DNA from: Pseudarthrobacter phenanthrenivorans
Lineage (GTDB): Bacteria; Actinomycetota; Actinomycetes; Actinomycetales; Micrococcaceae
Assembly (NCBI RefSeq): GCF_000813845.1
Contig: NZ_JWTB01000032.1
Span: 21,131 to 85,130, forward strand
Direction: 5' to 3'
DNA length: 64,000 nt
Below are positions 52,584-60,241 of this stretch, piece by piece (the stretch's first letter is position 1; every line of letters starts with the position of its first letter). The notes under the pieces were generated by a model. The model was not told where the DNA came from. It ran no database searches and saw nothing but the letters and a program-made list of their open reading frames with translations. A program made the position numbers and the translations under genes.

Positions 52584-55199
52584 CTATTTCCGCTGCTTGG
52601 TCCGTGCGGTGGCCGGCGCCGACCACGGATCCTCGGGCCAGGGATGCCTGGGGTAGCGGCCGCGCATTTCCGCGCGCACCTGGCCATACGGGCCGGACCA
52701 GAACGAGGTCAGGTCATCCGTCACGGCGAGCGGACGCCTGGCCGGGGACAGGAGATGGAACAGGACCGGCACGCGGCCGTCCAGCAGCCTCGGCGACTCG
52801 GCCAGTCCGAAGCACTCCTGCAGTTTTACCGCCACCACGGGTGCTGCACCGCCGTCGTCCGGGTCCGGGTAGTCGATCCGGACCGTGGAGCCACTGGGAA
52901 CCGCCAAGGCTTCAGGCGCGAGCTCGTCCAGCCGGACCGCCTCAGGCCACGGCAACAGCCGGCGCAGGGGGTTTGCCAGGTCGATCGAGGAAACAGGTTT
53001 GCCGCCGGCAAGTTCTTCCAGCTCAGGCCCCAGCCATTCATCCAGCCGGTCCAGCAGGGCTGCCGCGGACACATCAGGCCACGGCTCCCCCAGTTCCCGG
53101 TGCAGGAACGCGAGCCGGCGCCGGAAGGCGTCCGCCGCCGTCGACCACGGCAGTGCCGCCAGCCCTCCGGACCGCAGCGCGGCCGCCACGGCCTTCCTGC
53201 CCTGTTCGGCCGAGGGGCGCACCGGGGTGGAGGAGAGCACGATGGATCCCAGCTTCCTGGTCCTCCGCGCTGACAGCCTGCCATCGGTGAATTCCGCGTC
53301 CACCGCGTCCATCAGAAGATGGGATGCCGCCCTTTCGGCGGTGCCGGGCGAAATGGGGGCGGCGGCCCGGATCACGGCACCGGTTCCGGCCGCATCCCGG
53401 CTTTCCGCCCGGGACACTTCGGCCACGGCAAGCCACTCGTGGCCCGACAGGCTGCTGCCGGCAGGCAGCCCGGCACGCGTCCCTGACGCCAGCAGGTACT
53501 GCCCGGCGTCCCCGCCGCCGGGGACGCGGCGTGCCACCCGGTCCGGAAAGGCGAGGGCGACGACGGCGCCCACCGCCTCCGCGTCTGTGCCGGCGTCGGC
53601 GGTAACCAGTCCGGCGCCGGCCTGGTGCCGGCCCGCCAGGGCAGCGAGCCGCCTGGTTTCTTCCGCCCAGCGCTGTCCCGCCTGGCCGCCGGCCCGGAGC
53701 TGGGAGAGCAGGCAGGGCAGGTCGGCGCCCGGTGCACGGTGGTCTCCGGAGAGTGCCGCCACCACCCCGGCGGCAAACCGGCCCCCGGCGGAGGTGCCGC
53801 CGTCGAGCAGTGCGCGGGCAAGCCGCGGATCCGCGGGTATCCCGGCAAGGGCACGTCCCGCTGCCGTCACCTGGCCATCGCCGGATACCGCACCGAGCTC
53901 CCGGAGCACTTCCACAGCGTCCGCCATGGCCTGGCGGGGAGGCGGGTCCGGCAGGACAATCCCCTTCCCGCCCGGGGCGCCCCAGCAGGCGAGGGTGAGG
54001 GCGGCGCCGGTCAGGTCCGCGACGTTGATTTCCGGAGTGACGTGCGCGGGTGCGGCCCCGTACGCCTGCTGCGAGTAGCAGCGCACCACTTTCCCCGGGC
54101 CCTGCCGCGCGGCACGCCCCGCGCGCTGGTCGGCCGACGCCCGGGAACAGGAAACAGTGACCAGGCCGCTCATGCCCCGGCCGGAGTCCCTCCGGGGTTC
54201 CCTGGCCAGCCCGGAGTCGATGACCAGCCGGACCCCCGGCACCGTCAGGGAGGATTCGGCGAGGTCGGTGGAGACGATGATGCGGGGGCGGTCCCCGGGC
54301 CCGCGCCCCGATACCGCCCTGTCCTGCTCGGCTGCCCCCACCTGGCCATGCAGTTCCAGGACTTCAGCGTGGCTGCCCGGGTTGCTGCGCAATGCCCCGG
54401 CAACAAGGGAGACCTCCCTGGCGCCCGGCAGGAAGACCAGCGCATCCACGGAGCCGTCAGTGCCAAGAGCCCGGGCATGGGCGTCCGCGGCCGTGGCGGC
54501 GACAAAGTCAAGGAAACCGCGCGCCACTCCCCTGGCGTCCAGCCGGGGAGCCGGAGCGGGGAGCCACTGCACGTCCAACGGATGGTTCACGGAAGGACAG
54601 TCGACGACGGGCGCCGGCTGGCCGCCGTCGGGATCCCCCAGCAGGGCCGCGAAGCGGGGCGCGTCCAGCGTGGCGGACATGGCGACGACGGCGAGGTTGC
54701 CGCGCAGGGCACGGACCTCGGCGAGCATGCCCACCAGGAGATCTGTTTCCAGGCCCCGCTCGTGGACTTCGTCCAGGACGACGGCGGCAGTGCCGTCGAG
54801 CCCCGGGTCGGCCAGCAGGCGGCGCACCAGGATGCCCGGGGTGACGAATTCAATCACCGTCTCCGGCCCGGCCTGCCGTTCCCCACGGACCGTGTAGCCG
54901 ACGCGGCGGGCAGCATTACTGCAGTCAAGCGCAGAGAGGCGCCGGGCGGCTCCCCGGGCGGCCACGCGCCGCGGCTGGGTGACCACCACACGGCCGGACC
55001 GGCCGTAAAGATTTGCGAGCAGCGGAGGGACCAGCGTGGTCTTGCCTGTTCCCGGCGGGGCCTGGACGACGGCGGCGCCAGGCGAACCGCCTCCCCGGAG
55101 GGCCGCTTCCAGGACACCAAGGGAGTTTTCGAAGGCGAGCCCGGCACCGATCGCCCCGAGGTCGAAGCCGTCGCCGGAGTTGCCGTCAGGAGGAATCAT
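52584..55199 (-). CDS. hrpB: ATP-dependent helicase HrpB
   Basis: 871-aa DEAH/RHA-type superfamily 2 helicase. Walker A VQAPPGTGKTTLV near residue 45, motif II LDEVHERGLE, motif III AMSATLD, motif V STDLAESSLTVPG, motif VI QRAGRAARQGPG, a helicase-associated domain (ALLDGGTSAGGRFAAG area), and the HrpB-specific C-terminal region (about residues 720-830, YPDPDDGGAAPVVAVKLQEC, GLAESP, HLLSPARRPLAVTDDL). RNA or DNA substrate not established for bacterial HrpB. ATG at 55199. Followed by 98 bp before the next gene. Confidence 0.93.
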   Translation of the reverse strand: MIPPDGNSGDGFDLGAIGAGLAFENSLGVLEAALRGGGSPGAAVVQAPPGTGKTTLVPPLLANLYGRSGRVVVTQPRRVAARGAARRLSALDCSNAARRVGYTVRGERQAGPETVIEFVTPGILVRRLLADPGLDGTAAVVLDEVHERGLETDLLVGMLAEVRALRGNLAVVAMSATLDAPRFAALLGDPDGGQPAPVVDCPSVNHPLDVQWLPAPAPRLDARGVARGFLDFVAATAADAHARALGTDGSVDALVFLPGAREVSLVAGALRSNPGSHAEVLELHGQVGAAEQDRAVSGRGPGDRPRIIVSTDLAESSLTVPGVRLVIDSGLAREPRRDSGRGMSGLVTVSCSRASADQRAGRAARQGPGKVVRCYSQQAYGAAPAHVTPEINVADLTGAALTLACWGAPGGKGIVLPDPPPRQAMADAVEVLRELGAVSGDGQVTAAGRALAGIPADPRLARALLDGGTSAGGRFAAGVVAALSGDHRAPGADLPCLLSQLRAGGQAGQRWAEETRRLAALAGRHQAGAGLVTADAGTDAEAVGAVVALAFPDRVARRVPGGGDAGQYLLASGTRAGLPAGSSLSGHEWLAVAEVSRAESRDAAGTGAVIRAAAPISPGTAERAASHLLMDAVDAEFTDGRLSARRTRKLGSIVLSSTPVRPSAEQGRKAVAAALRSGGLAALPWSTAADAFRRRLAFLHRELGEPWPDVSAAALLDRLDEWLGPELEELAGGKPVSSIDLANPLRRLLPWPEAVRLDELAPEALAVPSGSTVRIDYPDPDDGGAAPVVAVKLQECFGLAESPRLLDGRVPVLFHLLSPARRPLAVTDDLTSFWSGPYGQVRAEMRGRYPRHPWPEDPWSAPATARTKQRK

Positions 55200-55297
55200 C
55201 CATCCATTCTGCCCTGACCACTCCCCCCGGGCGGCAGTGGCCCTGCAGTTCCAACCGTTGCGGGAGCCGGCCTTTTCCGCCTCGGCCAGGGCTTCGG

Positions 55298-55948
55298 TCA
55301 GGGTTTGCCCTGGCCTTTGCCCTTCCCCTTGGCTTCCTTGGCCACGTCCTGCCCCTGGGAGCCGTCCTGCGCCTGCGAACCCGGGCCCTGCGGGGCAGGC
55401 GCCGGTTCCGGTGCTGCGGCAGGAACCTCAGGTGCAGCGGGAGCGGGATTGGTGCCGGCGGTCTCGGCCAGTGCAGGAGCCGCCCCGGCAGCGTTCGGTG
55501 CCGTGGCGGTGGGCGCCGCCGGCGCCGCAGCCGCCACCTGGGTGGCGATGTCAGCCCGGACCGCGGCGAGGGCAGTCTCGATGCCGCGGTATCTCGCAGC
55601 AGACAGGCGGCCGGCCGCCGCTGCCTCGTTCAAGTCCTTCTCCAGGGCCTGGAGTGCGGCCAGCGCCCCATCCATCCTGTTCTCCGCCGCGGCCTGGCTG
55701 ATGCTCAGCACCCGGACCTGGAACCCCCGCAGCACACTCTCTTCACTGACGCCGGGACGGAATCCTGCCGCGCCGGCCACCAGGAGCCCTGCCAGCAGGG
55801 CACAGCACAGGATGACGACGCCGCGGACGCCGCGGCGGGGACCGGCTGTTGGATGTGCGGTTGCGGACAGCAGCACCGGCGCCCCCTGGACACTGTGCGG
55901 TCCCGTAGGCACTGCCGGCCCTGTGGGCACTGCCACCTCAGGCTGCAT
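55298..55948 (-). CDS. Single-pass membrane protein with an Ala/Pro-rich tail (unknown)
   Basis: 216 aa; no family recognised. Cytoplasmic N-terminus of about 40 residues, one transmembrane helix (GVVILCCALLAGLLVAGAAG), an outer helical region of about 80 residues (VSEESVLRGFQVRVLSISQA) and a long Ala/Pro/Glu-rich stretch ending in the basic EAKGKGKGQGKP. The tail suggests an extended wall-spanning or flexible segment. Its ATG at 55948 overlaps the upstream gene by 11 nt, so the two membrane genes form an operon. Confidence 0.7.
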   Translation of the reverse strand: MQPEVAVPTGPAVPTGPHSVQGAPVLLSATAHPTAGPRRGVRGVVILCCALLAGLLVAGAAGFRPGVSEESVLRGFQVRVLSISQAAAENRMDGALAALQALEKDLNEAAAAGRLSAARYRGIETALAAVRADIATQVAAAAPAAPTATAPNAAGAAPALAETAGTNPAPAAPEVPAAAPEPAPAPQGPGSQAQDGSQGQDVAKEAKGKGKGQGKP

Positions 55949-56234
55949 GCCGGCCCCGCAGCGGTACGGCGGACGCGGAACGGACGGGCAGAACTGTCAC
56001 CGTGGCAGGAGCGGCCGGCTCCAGCCGGGCGTTCCGGGCCCGGGTTGCCTGCCGTGCGAGCAGCATCCGGGCACCTGCGCGCAGGACGGTGGCCGCCAGC
56101 AGGCCAATCCCCAGTCCAAGGAGAACGTGTCCGGCCAGGCGGTATTGCCCGCCTGCGGCTGCGGCTGCTCCGCCTACGGTCAGCATGACTGACAGGGCCG
56201 TACCGAAAATCGCTCCCATGGCTCCTGCTCCCAT
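55938..56234 (-). CDS. Small membrane protein of unknown function
   Basis: 98 aa with two hydrophobic helices (residues about 6-28 and 33-62) and a basic/Ala/Pro-rich cytoplasmic tail. No family recognised. First gene of the two-gene membrane unit; the stop overlaps the next start. ATG at 56234, or at 56219 (MGAIFGTAL). Two tandem palindromes lie 11-46 bp upstream of the ATG. Confidence 0.65.
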   Translation of the reverse strand: MGAGAMGAIFGTALSVMLTVGGAAAAAGGQYRLAGHVLLGLGIGLLAATVLRAGARMLLARQATRARNARLEPAAPATVTVLPVRSASAVPLRGRHAA

Positions 56235-56244
56235 CCGGTTTAAT

Positions 56245-56280
56245 CAGCAAGCTTACTAGTAATGCTCAGCAAGCTTACTA
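56245..56280. promoter_or_regulatory. Tandem AGCAAGCTTACT palindromes
   Basis: CAGCAAGCTTACTA occurs at 56245-56258 and again at 56267-56280, 22 bp apart (two helical turns). Each contains a 12-bp imperfect palindrome with an AAGCTT core (10 of 12 symmetric). The pair sits directly before the two-gene membrane operon and after the flavin reductase gene. Looks like a dimer-of-dimers repressor site, for example for a MarR- or TetR-type regulator; the regulator is not in the window. Confidence 0.5.
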
Positions 56281-56347
56281 CCTGATGGCTTCATGGCAAG
56301 GGCACGACGGGCGGCGTCGGGCGGACGGGCCGCGGTGGTGGCCGGAT

Positions 56348-56863
56348 TCAGCCCGCCGCTTCGAGGAGACGCTGCGCCGGGGCAAGGCCGGCGTACTGCC
56401 CCTTGAAGAACAGCAGGGGGTGCGCGTCGTGCCGGGCATCAAGGTGCCGCACGGCCGCCACCACGATGGTGTGGTCGCCGCCGTCGTACTCTGCGTGCAC
56501 TTCGCAGTCGATCCAGGCCAGCGCCTGGTCCAGCACCGGGTTGCCGAGCGGCGAGGGCGCATGGCTGACGCCTGCGAACTTGTCCGCCCCGGACCGCGCG
56601 AACTGCCCTGCGAGGTGCTGTTGTTCCGCCGGGAGGATGTTGATGGTGAACGAGCCGGCGTCGCGCAGGGCGGGCCAGGTGGTTGAGGTACGGGCCGGGC
56701 TGAAGGTGACCAGCGCCGGTTCCAGAGACAACGACGCGAACGACTGGCAGGTGAATCCGGCGGGACCGCCGGGCGTCGAGCCCGTGATCACCGTCAGGCC
56801 ACTGGCGAAGGTTCCGAAAATATCGCGAAGCCGGCGTGGTGCGAGATCTGAAGTAACTGTCAT
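56348..56863 (-). CDS. Flavin reductase-like FMN-binding protein
   Basis: 171-aa flavin-reductase-like (HpaC/DIM6) protein. LRDIFGTFASGLTVITGSTP, GFTCQSFASLSLEPALVTF, GSFTINILPAEQQHLAGQFA and a final DARHDAHPLLFFKGQY are typical. It reduces FMN/FAD with NAD(P)H, usually to feed a separate monooxygenase; none is adjacent here. ATG at 56863, GAGAGG upstream; the frame to 57007 is non-homologous. Confidence 0.88.
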   Translation of the reverse strand: MTVTSDLAPRRLRDIFGTFASGLTVITGSTPGGPAGFTCQSFASLSLEPALVTFSPARTSTTWPALRDAGSFTINILPAEQQHLAGQFARSGADKFAGVSHAPSPLGNPVLDQALAWIDCEVHAEYDGGDHTIVVAAVRHLDARHDAHPLLFFKGQYAGLAPAQRLLEAAG

Positions 56864-57058
56864 GGAAAGGCCTCTCGTCTGGATCGTTACCTCACCAAAC
56901 CATCGCCAAATCCGCCGGTTCAACCCGCCTGACATGGGCCGACGCGGACCGAAACGCAGTGTCATTCCCGGACATCCGGCGTCATCCGCTTCCGGTTCCC
57001 GAAGCACTTTTATGTCACTGCTTGACGCCCTGGACCCTTACTGGAGGTGGGAAAAGTG

Positions 57059-57997
57059 CTATCCCAGCGAATCAAGCGCGGCGAGCAGGCGCCGGACGGA
57101 GCCGCCGAGGTTCCAGTCGACGGCAAGCTGCTCCAGCTCGGTGCGCCGCCCACCTGTCACGGGACGCAGCTGCGCGCCCGCTTCCTCCAGGGTGGGCAGC
57201 TCAAGGTTGCGTACCAGGCGCACGACGGCGGGCGCTGCTTCAAGATACGGGGCCGCCGCTGACAGTTTGGCCCGGACAGGCGCGGCGACGCCGCCGCCCG
57301 GGTCATCGGCCGCCGCGAGCAGCCGCTCGAGGGTGCCGTACTTGAGCAGCAGGGACGCTGCCGTCTTCTCGCCGATCCCGGCAACACCGGGCAGGCCGTC
57401 CGAGGCGTCCCCCCGGAGGGTGGCGTAATCGGCGTACTGCTGCGGCAGGACCTTGTATTTGGCCACCACCGTTTCCTCCGTGATGACCTCAAGGTTCTTC
57501 ATCCCGCGGGCGGTGTAGATCACGCGGACGGCACGCTCGTCGTCGCAGACCTGGAACAGGTCGCGGTCGCCCGTGACGACGTCCACGGGACAGCCTGCGT
57601 GGGTCGCATAGGTGCCCACGACGTCGTCGGCCTCATGACGGGCCGCCCCGACGATGGCGATCCCCGCCAACTCCAGCACGTGGCGGATCATGGGCAGCTG
57701 AGCCTGGAGGCCATCGGGCACCACCTCGATGTCGGCGCCGTCCGGAACCGCCTCGGCCACCCGGTGGGCTTTGTAGGTGGGGAGCAGGTCCACGCGCCAC
57801 TGCGGTCGCCAGTCATCGTCCCAGCAGGCCACTAGGTGGGTGGCGTGGTAGTCGGCGCTGAGACGGGCAATCATGTCCAGCAGGCCGCGGACGGCGTTGA
57901 CCGGCGTTCCGTCCGGGCGCCGGATGGTGTCCGGCAGGCCGTAGAAGGCACGGAAGTACAGGGACGCAGTGTCGAGCAGCATGAGGCGCTGGGGCAT
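57059..57997 (-). CDS. Stand-alone 5'-3' exonuclease (FEN-like)
   Basis: 312-aa protein equivalent to the 5'-nuclease domain of PolA, without polymerase. RLMLLDTASLYFRAFYGLP, ARHEADDVVGTYAT, DVVTGDRDLFQVCDD and GVAGIGEKTAASLLLKYG (helix-hairpin-helix) are present, so the acidic metal-binding set appears intact. Probably removes flaps or RNA primers, or acts in repair; it is a paralogue of the domain within polA. ATG at 57997. The frame to 58255 is non-homologous. Divergent from the BNR gene, 185 bp apart. Confidence 0.9.
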   Translation of the reverse strand: MPQRLMLLDTASLYFRAFYGLPDTIRRPDGTPVNAVRGLLDMIARLSADYHATHLVACWDDDWRPQWRVDLLPTYKAHRVAEAVPDGADIEVVPDGLQAQLPMIRHVLELAGIAIVGAARHEADDVVGTYATHAGCPVDVVTGDRDLFQVCDDERAVRVIYTARGMKNLEVITEETVVAKYKVLPQQYADYATLRGDASDGLPGVAGIGEKTAASLLLKYGTLERLLAAADDPGGGVAAPVRAKLSAAAPYLEAAPAVVRLVRNLELPTLEEAGAQLRPVTGGRRTELEQLAVDWNLGGSVRRLLAALDSLG

Positions 57998-58039
57998 ACC
58001 TTGATCCTGACACGGAAGTTGGGTCCTGGCACGCAAGGT

Positions 58040-58066
58040 GGCCACGGTGCGGCAGGAACCGTGGCC
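58040..58066. repeat. Inverted repeat in the exonuclease/BNR divergent gap
   Basis: GGCCACGGT (58040-58048) and ACCGTGGCC (58058-58066), perfect 9-bp arms with a 9-nt loop, near the start of the 185-bp gap between two divergent genes. Candidate operator or hairpin; no other structure stands out in 57998-58182 besides GGAAGGG before the BNR start. Confidence 0.35.
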
Positions 58067-58182
58067 CGTGTCAGCCCGGAAAGAGGCCGAGGTGAACCCC
58101 AGGCCGGGCAGGCCCAACGGCGGCCCGGGTCCGGACCGTTGTTCACGTACTTTAGGCGGGCCATCAATGGAAGGGCTGCCGA

Positions 58183-59580
58183 ATGCAGCGCATGACCGGA
58201 TACCGGTTTCCCGTTGACCCGCCGCCAAAGGTACGTGACGATGTCGGAATGACATCCAGCCTTGACGGCGGACGTGCCGTGCCCGCGCAGCCGACCATCA
58301 TCAACGACAACGGCGCATGGTGCTGGTTCCAGGACGAACGCGCCCTCGTGGACCCGGTCAGCAACACGCTGCTGGTGGGATCCGTGGCCGCTCCGGAAGG
58401 TCCCGGCGGGGTCAGCCGGGGCGGCAACATAGAGCTTTCGGTGCTTGACCTGGCCTCCGGGCAGAGCAGCGTGCACGTCCTGCACCACAGGCTGGAGCCG
58501 GATGACCATGACGCCCCGGCCCTGCTGATCAGGCCTGACGGGCACTACCTGGCCATGTATGCCAGGCACAAGACGGACAACTATTCCCGCTGGCGGGTCT
58601 CTGCCCGGCCGCACGACGCCTCGGAATGGAGGGAAGAACAATGCTTCGACTGGACCGGGCTGGCCGGCGGCCGTGGCGCGACCTACTCGAACCTGTACCG
58701 GCTGGATGCCGAGTCCCGTGTTTACAACTTTGTCCGCGCCATCAACGACGACCCCTGCATGCTGGTATCGGACGACGACGGAAGTACCTGGCAGTATGCA
58801 GGCAAGCTCTTCACCCGGCCCAAGGTGGGCTACGTCAACGGGTACACCCGGTACGCCGGCAACGGCTTGGACCGCATCGACCTCATCACCACCGATCATC
58901 ATCCCCGCGACTTCAACAACAGCATCTATCACGGCTTTATCCGGGGTGGGGCGCTGCATGATGCCGAGGGACGGGTGGCCGGCAAGCCACTGGTCGGTTC
59001 ACCGGGCGTCAACCAGGACGCCCTGACCACCGTCTTCCAAGCCGGCACCGAGCTGGGCGGGGACGTCCTGACACATGGCTGGACGGTTGACCTCCGCGGC
59101 CAGGGGGCCCGGCTTGCGGCGATCATCAGCTGCCGGGCCAACGATGTGAACGGTGCCCTGGAGCGGGAACAGAGGCTCGACGTCGATGACCACCGGCTGC
59201 TGTACGCCCGCTTTGACGGCGTGCAGTGGAACCTGTCCCACCTCGCCGTCGCAGGCCCGGGCCTGCTCCCCCATGAGCAGGACTACACCGGCCTCGGGGC
59301 CGTAGACCCCTACGACCTGGACACCGTGTACGTCTCCACGCCCGTCGATCCGCGGTCCGGGGAAGCCACCGGCCACTACGAGATCTACCGCGGACGGACC
59401 CGGGACGAGGGGCGGACGTGGGAATGGGAGGCAATCACGTCGCAATCCCGGGAGGACAACCTCCGGCCGATCGTTCCGCCCGGAGACCCGGACGTCCACG
59501 TGGTGTGCTGGTTCCGCGGCAGCATGCGGTCATCCCAGGCCTACCAAACCGAGGTCGTGGTTCTGCAACAGGCCCGGTGA
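58183..59580 (+). CDS. BNR-4-type (beta-propeller) protein
   Basis: 465-aa propeller-like protein of the BNR_4 type. Repeated Asp-box-like strands are visible: NDNGAWCWFQDERALVDP, VSDDDGSTWQYAGK and GRTRDEGRTWEWEAI, with LYARFDGVQWNLSHL between. Related families act on or bind polysaccharides (glycosyl hydrolase, lyase or sialidase-like), but no signal peptide is seen and no sugar genes flank it. Function unassigned. ATG at 58183 with GGAAGGG eight nt upstream; ATG at 58249 is an alternative. Confidence 0.8.
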   Translation: MQRMTGYRFPVDPPPKVRDDVGMTSSLDGGRAVPAQPTIINDNGAWCWFQDERALVDPVSNTLLVGSVAAPEGPGGVSRGGNIELSVLDLASGQSSVHVLHHRLEPDDHDAPALLIRPDGHYLAMYARHKTDNYSRWRVSARPHDASEWREEQCFDWTGLAGGRGATYSNLYRLDAESRVYNFVRAINDDPCMLVSDDDGSTWQYAGKLFTRPKVGYVNGYTRYAGNGLDRIDLITTDHHPRDFNNSIYHGFIRGGALHDAEGRVAGKPLVGSPGVNQDALTTVFQAGTELGGDVLTHGWTVDLRGQGARLAAIISCRANDVNGALEREQRLDVDDHRLLYARFDGVQWNLSHLAVAGPGLLPHEQDYTGLGAVDPYDLDTVYVSTPVDPRSGEATGHYEIYRGRTRDEGRTWEWEAITSQSREDNLRPIVPPGDPDVHVVCWFRGSMRSSQAYQTEVVVLQQAR

Positions 59581-59605
59581 CCCACACCGGGACGCCAGCG
59601 CCGTG

Positions 59606-60214
59606 TTACTCCGCGCCGCCGCGGGGAGGACCGTCGATCACCCGCGGGACGTACTCCAGCAACTGCAGACGGCCGTCAAAGGTCCTGCTGTCCACCATGT
59701 CCAGGGCGACATCGGGGTAGCCTTCGAAGATCCGTTCACTTCCGGTGCGCCCGGTGATCAAGGGGAAGACCACCAGCCGGAACCGGTCCACCAGGCCGGC
59801 GGCCACCAGTGACCGGCACAGGCTGAGGCTGCCGAGGGTGCTGAGCAGCCCCGGGTGCTGCTGTTTCAGGCGCCCCACGGCCTGGACGGCGTCCCCGGCC
59901 ACCAGACTCGAGTTCGGCCACTGGAGCGGCTCCGCCAGGCTGGACGAAAACACCATCTTGGGAACGGCGGCAAGGCCCGTCAGGGAGGCGCTTTCGTTGT
60001 CCGAATATTCCCCGCCTGCACCCGCGGCGTCGGCGGACATGCCGGACATGAGGCGGTAGGTGTTGGCTCCCATCAGGTATGTGCGCTCCTGGCCTGCCTC
60101 CTGCTCGAGCCAGGCCAGGTACTCCGGCCCCTCCAGGCCCCACCAGCCCGGCCACCCCTCGCCGGAAGCGCAGCCGTCCAATGTGATGATCAAATCCACC
60201 ATCAACTGACCCAT
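59606..60214 (-). CDS. RibD C-terminal-like reductase (dihydrofolate reductase family), copy 2
   Basis: 202-aa relative of the protein at 38424, same fold: VDLIITLDGCASGEGWPGWW, TYLMGANTYRLMSG, LSTLGSLSLCRSLVAAGLVD and RLVVFPLITGRTGSERIFEG. Substrate unknown. Start at the ATG at 60214, with AAGGTGG upstream; a GTG at 60223 is in frame. It lies 27 bp after the VWA gene, so it may be co-transcribed as the last gene of the MoxR-VWA group. Confidence 0.85.
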   Translation of the reverse strand: MGQLMVDLIITLDGCASGEGWPGWWGLEGPEYLAWLEQEAGQERTYLMGANTYRLMSGMSADAAGAGGEYSDNESASLTGLAAVPKMVFSSSLAEPLQWPNSSLVAGDAVQAVGRLKQQHPGLLSTLGSLSLCRSLVAAGLVDRFRLVVFPLITGRTGSERIFEGYPDVALDMVDSRTFDGRLQLLEYVPRVIDGPPRGGAE

Positions 60215-60241
60215 GCCGGCCACCTTATGCCCGGAAGCTGC

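Noticed and set aside
53625..55217. Plus-strand open frame of 530 aa opposite hrpB
   Set aside because: Shadow of hrpB, which carries all helicase motifs.
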